Part shown: positions 44,184-53,004 of the stretch, in pieces
How the letters are laid out: every line of letters begins with the position of its first letter
Position numbering within the stretch: the first letter of the stretch is position 1
Source: Leifsonia sp. SCN 70-46
Lineage (GTDB): Bacteria; Actinomycetota; Actinomycetes; Actinomycetales; Microbacteriaceae
Length of the DNA stretch: 64,000 nt
Assembly: GCA_001725325.1 (NCBI GenBank)
Contig: MEFY01000002.1
Location: forward strand, 685,559 to 749,558
Reading direction: 5' to 3'
Translations under genes and position numbers: made by a program
The notes under the pieces: model-generated
Seen by the model: only the letters and a program-made list of their open reading frames with translations
Told to the model about the DNA's origin: nothing
Databases searched by the model: none

Positions 44184-44648
44184 CTAGGCGGTGACGGGCG
44201 AGAGGCGCCGGGTGCGCAGGTAGCCGGCGAAGGGCAGCACGGCGGCGCCCGCGGCGAGGAAGAGCGGCACGGGGGCGAGATCCTGCCCCGTGCCCTGCAG
44301 CGCGAGCAGCAGTGACTCCAGGTCGAGCGACGTCGCGTACGGCACGAGGGTGCTGCCCAGCACGAACAGGCCGAGCGCGATCCCGCCGGTGATGCCGGCG
44401 GCGAGCAGCAGGCCGAGGCTGGGGACGAGGATGCGGCCGCCCGCGAGCGTGCGCGCTGCGACGACGGCCGTGGCGAGCACGGCGACGATGCCCGCGAGCT
44501 TGTTCGCCCACAGGAGCAGGTCGTAGCCGACGGCATCCGGACCGTGCGACAGCTGGGCGAGCGCCGTCGCGAACAGCGCGACGTCCACGGCTGCCGCGGC
44601 TATCGCGACAGCGAGGATGACGCGCGGGACGGCGACGTGGGGCTGCAT
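44184..44648 (-). CDS. Four-helix membrane protein, unknown
   Basis: A 154-residue integral membrane protein with four hydrophobic segments and a basic C-terminus (YLRTRRLSPVTA). TAGCGT lies 7 nt before the ATG. No family recognised and no operon partner; convergent with the DUF1232 gene. Confidence 0.6.
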   Translation of the reverse strand: MQPHVAVPRVILAVAIAAAAVDVALFATALAQLSHGPDAVGYDLLLWANKLAGIVAVLATAVVAARTLAGGRILVPSLGLLLAAGITGGIALGLFVLGSTLVPYATSLDLESLLLALQGTGQDLAPVPLFLAAGAAVLPFAGYLRTRRLSPVTA

Positions 44649-44730
44649 GGCCCCAACGCTAGGGGGCGGGGTCTCGCGCGGGGCAGCCCCAGAGGGGGGA
44701 ACCCCTGTCGGGGTGTCAGTGGAACGTGGG

Positions 44731-44804
44731 TGGAGCGGATGACGGGAATCGAACCCGCGCTATCAGCTTGGGAAGCTGAAGTTCTGCCATTGAACTACAT
44801 CCGC
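44731..44804 (-). tRNA. tRNA-Gly (anticodon CCC), CCA encoded
   Basis: The minus strand folds as a cloverleaf: acceptor arms GCGGATG/CATCCGC, anticodon stem TCAGC/GCTGA around the loop TTCCCAA (anticodon CCC), and the T-arm GCGGGTTCGATTCCCGT. Discriminator T and CCA are encoded at 44734-44731. It reads GGG glycine codons. Confidence 0.95.
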
Positions 44805-44861
44805 GAATGTGCGGCGGTTTCCCGCACAGACACAGCCTACCCGAGTCGCTAGCCTCGGGAC

Positions 44862-45479
44862 ATGAGGCCCTTTCACGCTGTAACCGTCGCCCTGGTCGTC
44901 GTGCTCGCGGGCTGCACGCCGGCCGCACCGGTGCCGTCGCCGACCCCCACGACCGCGGCCCCCAAGCCGACGCCGATGCCCACGCCGACTCCGACGGTGG
45001 CTGTCGCGTCGCTCACCATCCCCGCCTGCGACGTGCTGCTGCCGATCGCGACGGCGCGCGACCTCTTCTCCGACTCCACGGAGCTCCTTGCGGAGAACCC
45101 CGCGTCCGAGTTCAGCGGGCGCCTCATGGTCCCGTCGATCACGACCGTGCTCTCGACGGCGAGCCCGACGAGGTCGTGCTTCTGGGGCATCCCCAGCTCC
45201 GACGGCCTGTTCCAGGTCGTGGTCACAGGGATCACGACGGCAGAGGTGGCGACCCTGCAGGGCGAGCTCGCGGCGGCGGCCTACGCGCAGACCACGATGG
45301 GCACGGTGACGGCGTTCGAGCTCGAGGGCATGAACGAGGTCGGGTCCGTCGGCACGACGCACCTCTTCACGGGGACGACGTGGATTCTCGTCGACGGCTC
45401 GTCGTCCTCGTTCTCCGGCGCCGTGGCCGGCCAGGTGCTCGACGCCCTCCGCACCGCGAACCCGACCCTGGGGCTGTGA
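44862..45479 (+). CDS. Lipoprotein with Pro/Thr linker
   Basis: A 205-residue protein with a lipoprotein signal (MRPFHAVTVALVVVLAGC, lipobox LAGC at 15-18), a Pro/Thr-rich linker (residues about 22-46) and a compact extracytoplasmic domain with two cysteines (IPACDVLL and RSCFWGI) that could form a disulfide. Function unknown. TAGCCT (44850-44855) lies exactly 6 nt before the ATG. Confidence 0.75.
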   Translation: MRPFHAVTVALVVVLAGCTPAAPVPSPTPTTAAPKPTPMPTPTPTVAVASLTIPACDVLLPIATARDLFSDSTELLAENPASEFSGRLMVPSITTVLSTASPTRSCFWGIPSSDGLFQVVVTGITTAEVATLQGELAAAAYAQTTMGTVTAFELEGMNEVGSVGTTHLFTGTTWILVDGSSSSFSGAVAGQVLDALRTANPTLGL

Positions 45480-45496
45480 CCGGCTAGCCTGTCGGC

Positions 45497-46102
45497 ATGC
45501 TGCTCTCCGACCGCGACATCCGTGCCGAGCTCGCCGCCGGCCGCATCCAGCTCGACCCGCTCGACCTCGAGATGGTCCAGCCGTCGAGCATCGATGTGCG
45601 CCTCGACAGGTTCTTCCGCCTGTTCGACAACCACAAGTACCCGTTCATCGACCCCGCCGAGGAGCAGCCCGACCTCACCCACCTGGTGGACGTGGAGCCC
45701 GACCAGCCGTTCATCCTGCACCCGGGCGAGTTCGTGCTCGGCAGCACCTTCGAGCTCGTGACGCTGCCCGACGACGTCGCCGCGCGCCTCGAGGGCAAGA
45801 GCTCCCTCGGCCGCCTCGGCCTGCTCACGCACTCGACCGCGGGCTTCGTGGACCCCGGATTCTCGGGGCACGTCACCCTCGAGCTCAGCAACGTCGCGAC
45901 GCTCCCCATCAAGCTCTGGCCGGGCATGAAGATCGGGCAGCTGTGCTTCATCCGCACGTCGTCGCCCGTGGACAACGCCTACGGCTCCGGCACCTACCTC
46001 AACCGCTACCAGGGCCAGCGCGGCCCGACCGCGTCGCGCAGCTGGATCAACTTCCACCGCACCGACGTGCGGTCGACCGACGCGGGGTCGAAGGGCGCCT
46101 AG
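45497..46102 (+). CDS. dcd: dCTP deaminase
   Basis: A 201-residue trimeric deaminase giving dUTP (or dUMP if the bifunctional form) from dCTP. The core [20 protein letters not shown] (about 99-118) with [12 protein letters not shown] is diagnostic. TAGCCT (45485-45490) is 6 nt before the ATG. The stop shares a CTAG palindrome with idi. Confidence 0.94.
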   Translation: MLLSDRDIRAELAAGRIQLDPLDLEMVQPSSIDVRLDRFFRLFDNHKYPFIDPAEEQPDLTHLVDVEPDQPFILHPGEFVLGSTFELVTLPDDVAARLEGKSSLGRLGLLTHSTAGFVDPGFSGHVTLELSNVATLPIKLWPGMKIGQLCFIRTSSPVDNAYGSGTYLNRYQGQRGPTASRSWINFHRTDVRSTDAGSKGA

Positions 46103-46614
46103 CGCAGCTGCTCGAGCTGCCAGCCCAGCCACGGGCTGAACGCGTACGGCGCCGCGACGGCGGCCTCGTGCAGCGACGCGGGGGACACCCACGCGAACTC
46201 GGCGACCTCGTCGGGGTTGGGCGCGACCTCGTCCGACGTGACGGCGCGGAACACCGGGCACACCTCGTTCTCCACGATGCCGGAGGCATCGACGGCGCGA
46301 TAGCGGAAGTCGGGCAGCACGACCTCGATGTCGCGCAGCGTGATGCCGAGCTCGAACACGCCGCGTCGCACTATCGCGTCCTCGAGCTCCTCGCCGGGTG
46401 CGGGATGCCCGCAGAAAGAGTTGGTCCAGACGCCCGGCCACGTGAGCTTCGCGAGCGCGCGCCTCGTCACGAGCACTTCTCCGGCGTCGTTGTAGACGTG
46501 GCAGGAGAAGGCGAGGTGCAGCGGCGTCTCGGCCGTGTGGACCGAAACCTTATCCGCCGTGCCGACGGCGGCACCAGAGTCATCGACGAGGACGACCTGT
46601 TCGGGAGCGGTCAC
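46099..46614 (-). CDS. idi: Isopentenyl-diphosphate delta-isomerase (type I)
   Basis: A 171-residue Nudix-fold isomerase making DMAPP from [35 protein letters not shown] and EVCPVFRA carry the metal-binding and catalytic residues (Cys in FCGHP and Glu in NEVCPVF). GTG at 46614 gives the family start MTAPEQVV; a TTG at 46627-46629 would add five residues. It diverges from crtE with start codons only 14 bp apart, so the carotenoid operon and its precursor isomerase share a regulatory region. Confidence 0.92.
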   Translation of the reverse strand: MTAPEQVVLVDDSGAAVGTADKVSVHTAETPLHLAFSCHVYNDAGEVLVTRRALAKLTWPGVWTNSFCGHPAPGEELEDAIVRRGVFELGITLRDIEVVLPDFRYRAVDASGIVENEVCPVFRAVTSDEVAPNPDEVAEFAWVSPASLHEAAVAAPYAFSPWLGWQLEQLR

Positions 46615-46628
46615 GATAGTCTGCCTCA

Positions 46629-47699
46629 ATGGATGGTGGTGGGCTGCTCGGTCTCTCCGAGGAGAGGCAGGTGCAGGTCGACGCCGTTCTGGCCCGATTC
46701 TTCACACTATCGAAGAACCGCGCCGCCGCCTTCGGCCCGCAGTACGTGCAGCTGTGGGAGACGCTCGAGCAGAACACCACGGGCGGCAAGCGGTTCCGGC
46801 CCAAGATGGTGCTGTGCGCTTACCAGGCGCTCGGCGGAACCGACCTCGAGGCCGCGGCCTACGTGGGCGCGGCGTTCGAGCTGCTGCACACGGCCCTCAT
46901 CGTGCACGACGACGTGATCGACCACGACTTCGTGCGCCGGGGAGTGCCCAACATCTCGGGCAGCTACCGCGATGCCGCGACCGCCGCGGGCACGAGCGAG
47001 CGCGTCGCCGAGCACAGCGGCATCTCGGCGGCCGTCATCGCGGGCGACCTCGCCCTCTTCAACTCCTACCGGCTCATCGACCGAAGCGGCGTCACGGATG
47101 TCACGCGCACCCGCCTGCTCGAGGTCATGGACGACGCGCTCTTCGCCTCGGCGGCGGGCGAGCTCATCGACGTCGACTTCCAGATCGCGGCCGAGGTGCC
47201 GCGCGTGGACGACATCCTCACGATGGAGCGCCTCAAGACCGCCGTCTACTCGTTCGAGTGCCCGCTGCAGGCGGGGGCCATCCTCGCGGGCGCGTCGGAG
47301 GAGGTCGTCACGACCCTGGGCGACTTCGGGCGCGAGATCGGCATCGCCTACCAGCTCGTGGACGACCTGCTCGGGGTGTTCGGCGTCGAGGCCGAGACCG
47401 GCAAGACGACGACCGGCGACCTGCGCGAGGGCAAGCGCACCGTGCTCATCGCCTACGCGACGAGCACGAGCGAGTGGGCGGAGGTCGACGGCCTCATCGG
47501 CAACCCCGACCTCACGGACGAGGATGCCGACCGCGTGCGCGAGCTGCTCACGACGAGCGGAGCCAAGTCGTTCGCCGAGGGGCTCGCGCGCTACTACGCC
47601 AACCGCGCCCTCGCGCGGCTCGCCGAACCGCACATCCCGCCGGCGCTGCGCGCCGAGCTGCACCCCGTCGCCGACGCCGTGCTCGGGCGGGTCAAGTGA
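46629..47699 (+). CDS. crtE: Polyprenyl (geranylgeranyl) diphosphate synthase
   Basis: A 356-residue trans-prenyltransferase. The first Asp-rich motif is VHDDVIDHD (DDxxD) and the second QLVDDLLGVFG; GGKRFRPKMV and LKTAVYSFECPL are further family blocks. It makes GGPP for phytoene. TAGTCT (46617-46622) lies exactly 6 nt before the ATG, inside the idi start region. It is the first gene of crtE-B-I-Ye-Yf-Eb and overlaps crtB by 4 bp. Confidence 0.93.
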   Translation: MDGGGLLGLSEERQVQVDAVLARFFTLSKNRAAAFGPQYVQLWETLEQNTTGGKRFRPKMVLCAYQALGGTDLEAAAYVGAAFELLHTALIVHDDVIDHDFVRRGVPNISGSYRDAATAAGTSERVAEHSGISAAVIAGDLALFNSYRLIDRSGVTDVTRTRLLEVMDDALFASAAGELIDVDFQIAAEVPRVDDILTMERLKTAVYSFECPLQAGAILAGASEEVVTTLGDFGREIGIAYQLVDDLLGVFGVEAETGKTTTGDLREGKRTVLIAYATSTSEWAEVDGLIGNPDLTDEDADRVRELLTTSGAKSFAEGLARYYANRALARLAEPHIPPALRAELHPVADAVLGRVK

Positions 47700-48532
47700 G
47701 GCCCGCGCTCTACGACCGGGTTGCGGAGGAGACGGCGAGCGTCGTGATCCGCCGGTACTCGACATCCTTCGGCCTCGCCTCGCGCCTGCTGGGCCCGGAC
47801 GTGCGCCAGCACGTCGAGAACATCTACGCGCTCGTGCGCGTCGCCGACGAGATCGTCGACGGTGGCGCGCAGGTCGACGTCGTGCAGGCGGCGCGCGCGC
47901 TCAACGAGCTCGAGGCCGAGACCGACCGCGCGATGGAGATCGGCTTCAGCACCAATCTCGTCGTGCACGCCTTCGCGCTCACGGCGCGCGATGTGGACTT
48001 CGGCACGGAGCTGACCGCGCCCTTCTTCGAGTCGATGCGCATGGACCTGAGCGAGAAGCAGCACGACCAGGCGAGCTTCGACCGCTATGTCTACGGCTCC
48101 GCGGAGGTCGTCGGCCTCATGTGCCTCCGCGCGTTCCTCGTGGGCGAGGACGTCACCGACCCGCAGCGCTTCGAGACGGGCGCCCGCGCGCTGGGCGCGG
48201 CGTTCCAGAAGGTCAACTTCCTGAGGGACCTCGCCGCCGACTTCGAGACGCTGGGCCGCAGCTACTTCCCGGATGTCGACGTCGCGACCTTCGACGAGGC
48301 CACCAAGGTCCGGCTGCTCGACGACATCGACGCCGACCTCGCCGTCTCGGCCGCCGTGGTCCCCGACCTGCCCCGGAGCTCCCGCCGCGCGGTGGCCCTC
48401 GCGCAGTCGCTCTTCGCCGAGCTCTCGGTGCGGCTCCGGAAGACGCCCGCGAGCGAGCTCGTGCGGGCCCGGGTGCGCGTGCCCAACCCCGTCAAGGCCC
48501 GTCTGGCCCTCGCGGCGGCGGTGGGCCGATGA
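47696..48532 (+). CDS. crtB: Phytoene synthase
   Basis: A 278-residue squalene/phytoene synthase condensing two GGPP. YSTSFGLASRLL, YALVRVADEIVD (first Asp-rich region) and FQKVNFLRDLAADFETLGRSYFP (second) are visible. The GTG start is inside the crtE stop (GTGA), fixing it although the frame is open upstream. It overlaps crtI by 4 bp. Confidence 0.93.
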   Translation: MRPALYDRVAEETASVVIRRYSTSFGLASRLLGPDVRQHVENIYALVRVADEIVDGGAQVDVVQAARALNELEAETDRAMEIGFSTNLVVHAFALTARDVDFGTELTAPFFESMRMDLSEKQHDQASFDRYVYGSAEVVGLMCLRAFLVGEDVTDPQRFETGARALGAAFQKVNFLRDLAADFETLGRSYFPDVDVATFDEATKVRLLDDIDADLAVSAAVVPDLPRSSRRAVALAQSLFAELSVRLRKTPASELVRARVRVPNPVKARLALAAAVGR

Positions 48533-50076
48533 GCGCCGTCGTCATCATCGGGGGCGGCATCGCGGGCCTCGCGAGCGCCGCGCTGCTCGCGCGCGAGGGG
48601 CACACCGTGACCGTGCTCGAGGGGCGTCCGGAGGTCGGCGGCAGGGCCGGATCGTGGGAGCACGACGGCTTCCGGTTCGACACGGGCCCCTCCTGGTACC
48701 TCATGCCCGAGGTGTTCGACCACTTCTACCGCCTGCTCGGCACGACTGCGGCGGAGCAGCTCGACCTCATCACGCTCGACCCCGGCTACCGCGTGTTCTT
48801 CGAGGGCCGCGACGAGCCCCTCGACATCTCCGCAGAGGTCGACGACAACATCGCCCTGTTCGAGTCGATCGAGAAGGGCGCGGGCAAGCGCCTCGCGGCC
48901 TACCTCGAGTCGGCGCGCGAGGTCTACGGCCTCGCGAAGGCGCACTTCCTCTACACGACGTTCGTCGACCTGCGACCGCTGCTCGTGCGCGATGTCCTGA
49001 GCCGCGCGGGGGCGTTCGTGAAACTGCTCGTGCAGCCCCTGTCGACGTTCGTCGCGCGGCGCTTCCGCGACGACCGGCTGCGGCAGGTGCTCGGCTACCC
49101 CGCCGTGTTCCTCGGCTCGTCGCCCTATCTCACGCCGAGCATGTACCACCTCATGAGCCACCTCGACCTCGAAGACGGCGTGCTCTACCCGATGGGCGGA
49201 TTCACGCGCGTCATCCACTCGATTGCCGACCTCGCGCGCGCGGAGGGCGTCACGATCGTGACGCGCGCGGAGGTCACGCGCATCGTCGTCGAGAACGGCA
49301 CGGCCACGGGGGTCACCTACCTCGACGGCGACCGGCACGTGCAGTTCGCGGATGCCGACATCGTCGTCTCGGCGGCAGACCTGCACCACACCGAGACGCA
49401 GCTGCTCATCGACAGCGAACGCACGTACGGCGAGGAGTACTGGGAGCACCGCACCCCCGGCCCGAGCGCCCTGCTGCTCTACCTCGGCATCAAGGGCGAG
49501 CTGCCGCAGCTCGAGCACCACAACCTGCTCTTCGTGCGGGACTGGCAGAAGGGCTTCGAGGCGATCTTCGGCGAGACCTCGAGCGTGCCCGAGCCCGCTT
49601 CGCTGTACATCTGCAAGCCCAGCGGCGTCGACCCGGATGTCGCGCCCGACGGCTACGAGAACGTCTTCGTGCTCGTGCCGATCCCCGCCGACCCCACGAT
49701 CGGCCGGGGCGACGTCGACGGCGACGGCGATACGCGCATCGAGGCGCTCGCCGACCGGGTCGTCACGCAGATCGCGCAGTGGACGGGCATCCCCGACCTC
49801 GCCGACCGCATCGTCGTGCGCCGCACCGTCGGCCCCGGCAACTTCGCGGACGAGCTCAACGCGTGGCGCGGCACGGCGCTCGGCCCCGCGCACACGCTCA
49901 GGCAGAGCGCGTTCTTCCGCGCGGGCAACGTCTCCAAGAAGGTCAAGGGCCTCTACTACGTGGGCGGCTCCACGATCCCGGGGATCGGGCTGCCCATGTG
50001 CCTCATCAGCGCCGAGGTGCTCGTGAAGCGCCTGCGCGGGGATGTCTCGACCGGCCCCCTCCCCGAGCCGCTCTAG
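48529..50076 (+). CDS. crtI: Phytoene desaturase
   Basis: A 515-residue FAD-dependent desaturase converting phytoene to lycopene. The dinucleotide fold VVIIGGGIAGLASAALLA is at the N-terminus, followed by GGRAGSWEHDGFRFDTGPSW, and the C-terminal signature GLYYVGGSTIPGIGLPMCL is near 490. ATG overlaps the crtB stop; the stop TAG shares one base with the crtYe GTG. Confidence 0.94.
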   Translation: MSAVVIIGGGIAGLASAALLAREGHTVTVLEGRPEVGGRAGSWEHDGFRFDTGPSWYLMPEVFDHFYRLLGTTAAEQLDLITLDPGYRVFFEGRDEPLDISAEVDDNIALFESIEKGAGKRLAAYLESAREVYGLAKAHFLYTTFVDLRPLLVRDVLSRAGAFVKLLVQPLSTFVARRFRDDRLRQVLGYPAVFLGSSPYLTPSMYHLMSHLDLEDGVLYPMGGFTRVIHSIADLARAEGVTIVTRAEVTRIVVENGTATGVTYLDGDRHVQFADADIVVSAADLHHTETQLLIDSERTYGEEYWEHRTPGPSALLLYLGIKGELPQLEHHNLLFVRDWQKGFEAIFGETSSVPEPASLYICKPSGVDPDVAPDGYENVFVLVPIPADPTIGRGDVDGDGDTRIEALADRVVTQIAQWTGIPDLADRIVVRRTVGPGNFADELNAWRGTALGPAHTLRQSAFFRAGNVSKKVKGLYYVGGSTIPGIGLPMCLISAEVLVKRLRGDVSTGPLPEPL

Positions 50077-50399
50077 TGGGCATCCTCTACCTCGCGGCAC
50101 TGCTCGTCTCGCTCACGGGCATGGTCGTGCTCGACCGCCGCTTCCGCCTGTTCTTCTGGCGCGACGCCCGGCGCGCCGGCATCGTGCTCGCGGTCGGAGT
50201 GCTGTTCTTCCTCGTCTGGGACCTCGCGGGTGTCGGCGGCGGCATCTTCTTCCGCGGCGAGACGTCGTTCATGACGGGGCTGCAGATCGCCCCCGAGATC
50301 CCGCTCGAGGAGGTCTTCTTCCTCACGCTGCTGTGCTACCTGACGATGAACCTCTACGGCTTCTGGTCGCGGAGGTTCTCGAAGGGCGGGGCCTCATGA
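50076..50399 (+). CDS. crtYe: C50 carotenoid cyclase subunit Ye
   Basis: A 107-residue three-helix membrane protein of the heterodimeric lycopene-cyclase domain family. RRFRLFFWRDARRAGIVLAV and PEIPLEEVFFLTLLCYLTMN (with the PxE(E) motif) are typical. With CrtYf it cyclises the C50 chain ends. GTG begins in the crtI stop (TAGTG). Confidence 0.9.
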   Translation: MGILYLAALLVSLTGMVVLDRRFRLFFWRDARRAGIVLAVGVLFFLVWDLAGVGGGIFFRGETSFMTGLQIAPEIPLEEVFFLTLLCYLTMNLYGFWSRRFSKGGAS

Positions 50400-50689
50400 C
50401 CTACTGGGCCCTCAACGCGATCTTCCTCGCCGTCGTGCTCGTCGTCGCCCTGGTCGCGCTGCGGCGCGTGCGCTGGCCGGCCGTGGGCGTCACGCTCGCG
50501 ATCGTGCTCGTCATGACCGCGGTGTTCGACAACGTCATGATCTCGGTCGGGCTCGTGGCCTACAACGAGTCGCTCATCAGCGGAGCGTTCATCGGGGTCG
50601 CCCCCCTCGAGGACTTCGCGTACGCGGTCGCGGCGGTCGTGGGCCTGCCGAGCCTGTGGGCGCTGCTCGAGAGGAAGCCCCGTGCTTAA
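50396..50689 (+). CDS. crtYf: C50 carotenoid cyclase subunit Yf
   Basis: A 97-residue partner of CrtYe with three hydrophobic segments and APLEDFAYAVAAVVGLP, matching the second half-cyclase motif. It overlaps crtYe by 4 bp and crtEb by 8 bp. Ring type (epsilon, beta or gamma) cannot be read from sequence. Confidence 0.9.
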   Translation: MTYWALNAIFLAVVLVVALVALRRVRWPAVGVTLAIVLVMTAVFDNVMISVGLVAYNESLISGAFIGVAPLEDFAYAVAAVVGLPSLWALLERKPRA

Positions 50690-51542
50690 GGCGCTCTTCG
50701 TCTCGTCGCGCCCGCTCAGCTGGGTCAACACGGCGTTCCCGTTCGCCGCCGCGTATCTGCTCGCCACGCGCGGGGTCGACGTGACGCTCGTGGTGGGCGC
50801 GCTGTACTTCCTCGTGCCCTACAACCTCGCGATGTACGGCATCAACGACGTGTTCGACTACGAGTCCGACCTGCGCAACCCGCGCAAGGGCGGCGTGGAG
50901 GGCGCCCTGCTCGACCGCAGGGTGCACCGGCCCACGATCATCGCGGCGATCGTGACGAACGTGCCGTTCCTCGTGTACCTCGTCGCCGTCGGGTCGCCGC
51001 TCAGCTGGCTCGTGCTCGGCGTGAGCGTGTTCGCCGTCGTCGCGTACTCCGCCAAGGGGCTGCGCTTCAAGGAGCGCCCCTTCCTCGACTCGATCACGTC
51101 GAGCACCCACTTCGTGTCGCCCGCCGTGTACGCGCTCGTGCTCGCGGGGGCGACGTTCACGCCGCAGCTGTGGGCGCTGCTCGGCGCGTTCTTCCTGTGG
51201 GGTGCCGCGTCGCACGCGTTCGGTGCCGTGCAGGACGTCGTCGCCGACCGCGAGGCCGACATCTCGTCGATCGCGACGGTCATCGGTGCGCGCGCGACGG
51301 TGCGGCTCGCGGTCATCGCGTACCTGGCCGGGGGAGCGCTGCTGCTGCTCACCCAGTGGCCGGGACCGCTCGCGGCCGTGCTCGTGCTGCCCTACGCGGC
51401 GGTGTGCGCTCCGTTCTGGAACGTCTCCGACGCCGGGTCGGAGATCGCGAACCGCGGTTGGCGGCGGTTCCTGCTGCTCAACTTCGTCACGGGGTTCGTC
51501 GTGACGATGCTGATGATCTGGTTCGCGTACCTGACGCGGTGA
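50682..51542 (+). CDS. crtEb: Lycopene elongase (UbiA-type prenyltransferase)
   Basis: A 286-residue UbiA-family membrane prenyltransferase that adds C5 units to lycopene, giving the C50 skeleton (flavuxanthin type). The two Asp-rich motifs are INDVFDYESD (about 54-63) and QDVVADREAD (about 184-193). GTG at 50682 lies inside crtYf. The 3' end overlaps the convergent hydrolase gene by 56 bp. Confidence 0.92.
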   Translation: MLKALFVSSRPLSWVNTAFPFAAAYLLATRGVDVTLVVGALYFLVPYNLAMYGINDVFDYESDLRNPRKGGVEGALLDRRVHRPTIIAAIVTNVPFLVYLVAVGSPLSWLVLGVSVFAVVAYSAKGLRFKERPFLDSITSSTHFVSPAVYALVLAGATFTPQLWALLGAFFLWGAASHAFGAVQDVVADREADISSIATVIGARATVRLAVIAYLAGGALLLLTQWPGPLAAVLVLPYAAVCAPFWNVSDAGSEIANRGWRRFLLLNFVTGFVVTMLMIWFAYLTR

Positions 51543-52335
51543 CGAAGTCCGCCACGCGCGCCACGACCCCCGGGTCGCTCAGGATGCGCATGTGGCCGAG
51601 CCCGTCGGTGTCGAGCCGCTCGACCGGCCCCGGATGGCCGAGGTGGATGTGGTCGGCCTCGGCGGGTGCGACGACCCGGTCGGTGGAGTCGTGCACGAGC
51701 AGCAGCGGCACGGGCGCCTCGACGCGCGTGACGAAGCGCGCCCAGGGGTCGTCCACGACCGTGAAGGTGCGCCGCTCGACCTTGCCGCGCAGCAGGTCGA
51801 CGACCCGGCGCGGCAGCTCGAGCTGGCGGACGAACCCCTGCAGGATCGAGGCGGAGTCGTGCATCCCCGAGATGCCGACGAGGCTGCGCGTGCCGACGCC
51901 CTCGGCCACGGCGACGAAGCTCGACAGCACGCCGAACGAGTGGCCGACCACCGCCTCGAAGTCGCCGTGCACCTCGTGCAGCTCGTGGATCGCCGCGGCG
52001 TAGTCGAGCACGCTCGTACGCCGTCCGGGGGAGTCGCCGTTGCCCGGTGCGTCGAACGCGACGATCGTGCGGTCGGGGCCCTCGAGCGCGCGCACGAGGG
52101 TCGCGAAGCGCGAGGCGCGGCTGCGCCAGCCATGGACGAGCAGGATGACCCGGCTCCCGTCGCCCCACGTGTAGGTCGTGACGCGCTTGCCGTTCGCCTC
52201 GAGCTCTCCGCGCACGGCACGGGCGTGCACGTCGGCGTCCCGCGGGTGCACCCGTTCGGGCGTGCCGAGGCTCCACCAGAACCGGTACGCGAGCTCCGCG
52301 GCGACGGGCGCCGGCAGCATCCTGAAGACCCTCAT
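51487..52335 (-). CDS. Alpha/beta hydrolase
   Basis: A 282-residue serine hydrolase. Oxyanion region LVHGWRSRASRF, nucleophile elbow VGHSFGVLSS (GHSFG), and the acid and histidine in LLVHDSTDRVVAPAEADHI and DGLGHMRIL. GGAG is 5 nt before the ATG. It is divergent from a TetR gene with a dyad operator between their -10 boxes, so it is the likely TetR target. Substrate unknown. The last ~18 codons run into the crtEb 3' end on the other strand. Confidence 0.87.
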   Translation of the reverse strand: MRVFRMLPAPVAAELAYRFWWSLGTPERVHPRDADVHARAVRGELEANGKRVTTYTWGDGSRVILLVHGWRSRASRFATLVRALEGPDRTIVAFDAPGNGDSPGRRTSVLDYAAAIHELHEVHGDFEAVVGHSFGVLSSFVAVAEGVGTRSLVGISGMHDSASILQGFVRQLELPRRVVDLLRGKVERRTFTVVDDPWARFVTRVEAPVPLLLVHDSTDRVVAPAEADHIHLGHPGPVERLDTDGLGHMRILSDPGVVARVADFVTASGTRTRSSASSRRTP

Positions 52336-52346
52336 CGCCGCTCCAA

Positions 52347-52372
52347 ACTATAAATACGATCGTTCGTATAGT
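52347..52372. promoter_or_regulatory. TetR operator between two divergent -10 boxes
   Basis: ATACGA-TCGT-TCGTAT (52354-52369) is a perfect 6-bp-arm dyad. TATAGT stands on each side: minus strand 52352-52347 for the hydrolase gene, plus strand 52367-52372 for the TetR gene. One dimer pair could silence both promoters. Confidence 0.75.
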
Positions 52373-52389
52373 AGAGTCGGAGGTGCACA

Positions 52390-53004
52390 ATGGCAACCAT
52401 GACGGCGATCGACGGGCGCAGGGCCCGCGGGGACACCTCGCGCCGCGCCGTCATGCGCGCCGCCGTCGACCTGGCGTCGGTCAACGGCCTCGAGGGTCTC
52501 TCGATCGGCGCGCTCGCCGCCGAGACCTCGATGAGCAAGGGGGGTGTCGTCGCGCTCTTCGGCACGAAGGAGCAGTTGCAGCTCGCGACAGTCGCCGCCG
52601 CGCGCGAGATCTTCGTCGCCGCGGTCGTGGAGCCGGCGCTCGCGCGGCCCAGCGGGCTCGTGCGCCTCAGGGCGCTGCTGGAGAACTGGCTCGACTACAG
52701 CGAGGGGCGCGTGTTCAGCGGCGGGTGCTTCTTCGCCGCGGCGGCGGCCGAGCTGCGCTCGCGCGAGGGGGCGCTGCACGACGAGGTGGCGAGGCTCATG
52801 GCCGAGTGGCACGCGTTCGTCGGGGGCGCGATCGAGCGCGCTGTGGCCCAGGGCGAGCTGCCCGAGCGCACGGATGCGGCCCTGCTCACGTTCGAGATCA
52901 CGTCGCTGCTCGACGGGGCGAACGACCGCTCGCTGCTGTTCGGCACGGCGGAGCCGTACCGGCTCGCGAGGGCTGCGATAGAGCGGCTACTCGCGCCAGC
53001 CTAG
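52390..53004 (+). CDS. TetR/AcrR-family regulator
   Basis: A 204-residue TetR protein. The N-terminal helix-turn-helix is SIGALAAETSMSKGGVVALFGTKEQL at about 38-63; the C-terminal ligand domain is helical with FSGGCFFAAAAAE. GGAGGT is 7 nt before the ATG. It probably represses itself and the divergent hydrolase. Its end overlaps the convergent MarR gene by 18 bp. Confidence 0.88.
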   Translation: MATMTAIDGRRARGDTSRRAVMRAAVDLASVNGLEGLSIGALAAETSMSKGGVVALFGTKEQLQLATVAAAREIFVAAVVEPALARPSGLVRLRALLENWLDYSEGRVFSGGCFFAAAAAELRSREGALHDEVARLMAEWHAFVGGAIERAVAQGELPERTDAALLTFEITSLLDGANDRSLLFGTAEPYRLARAAIERLLAPA

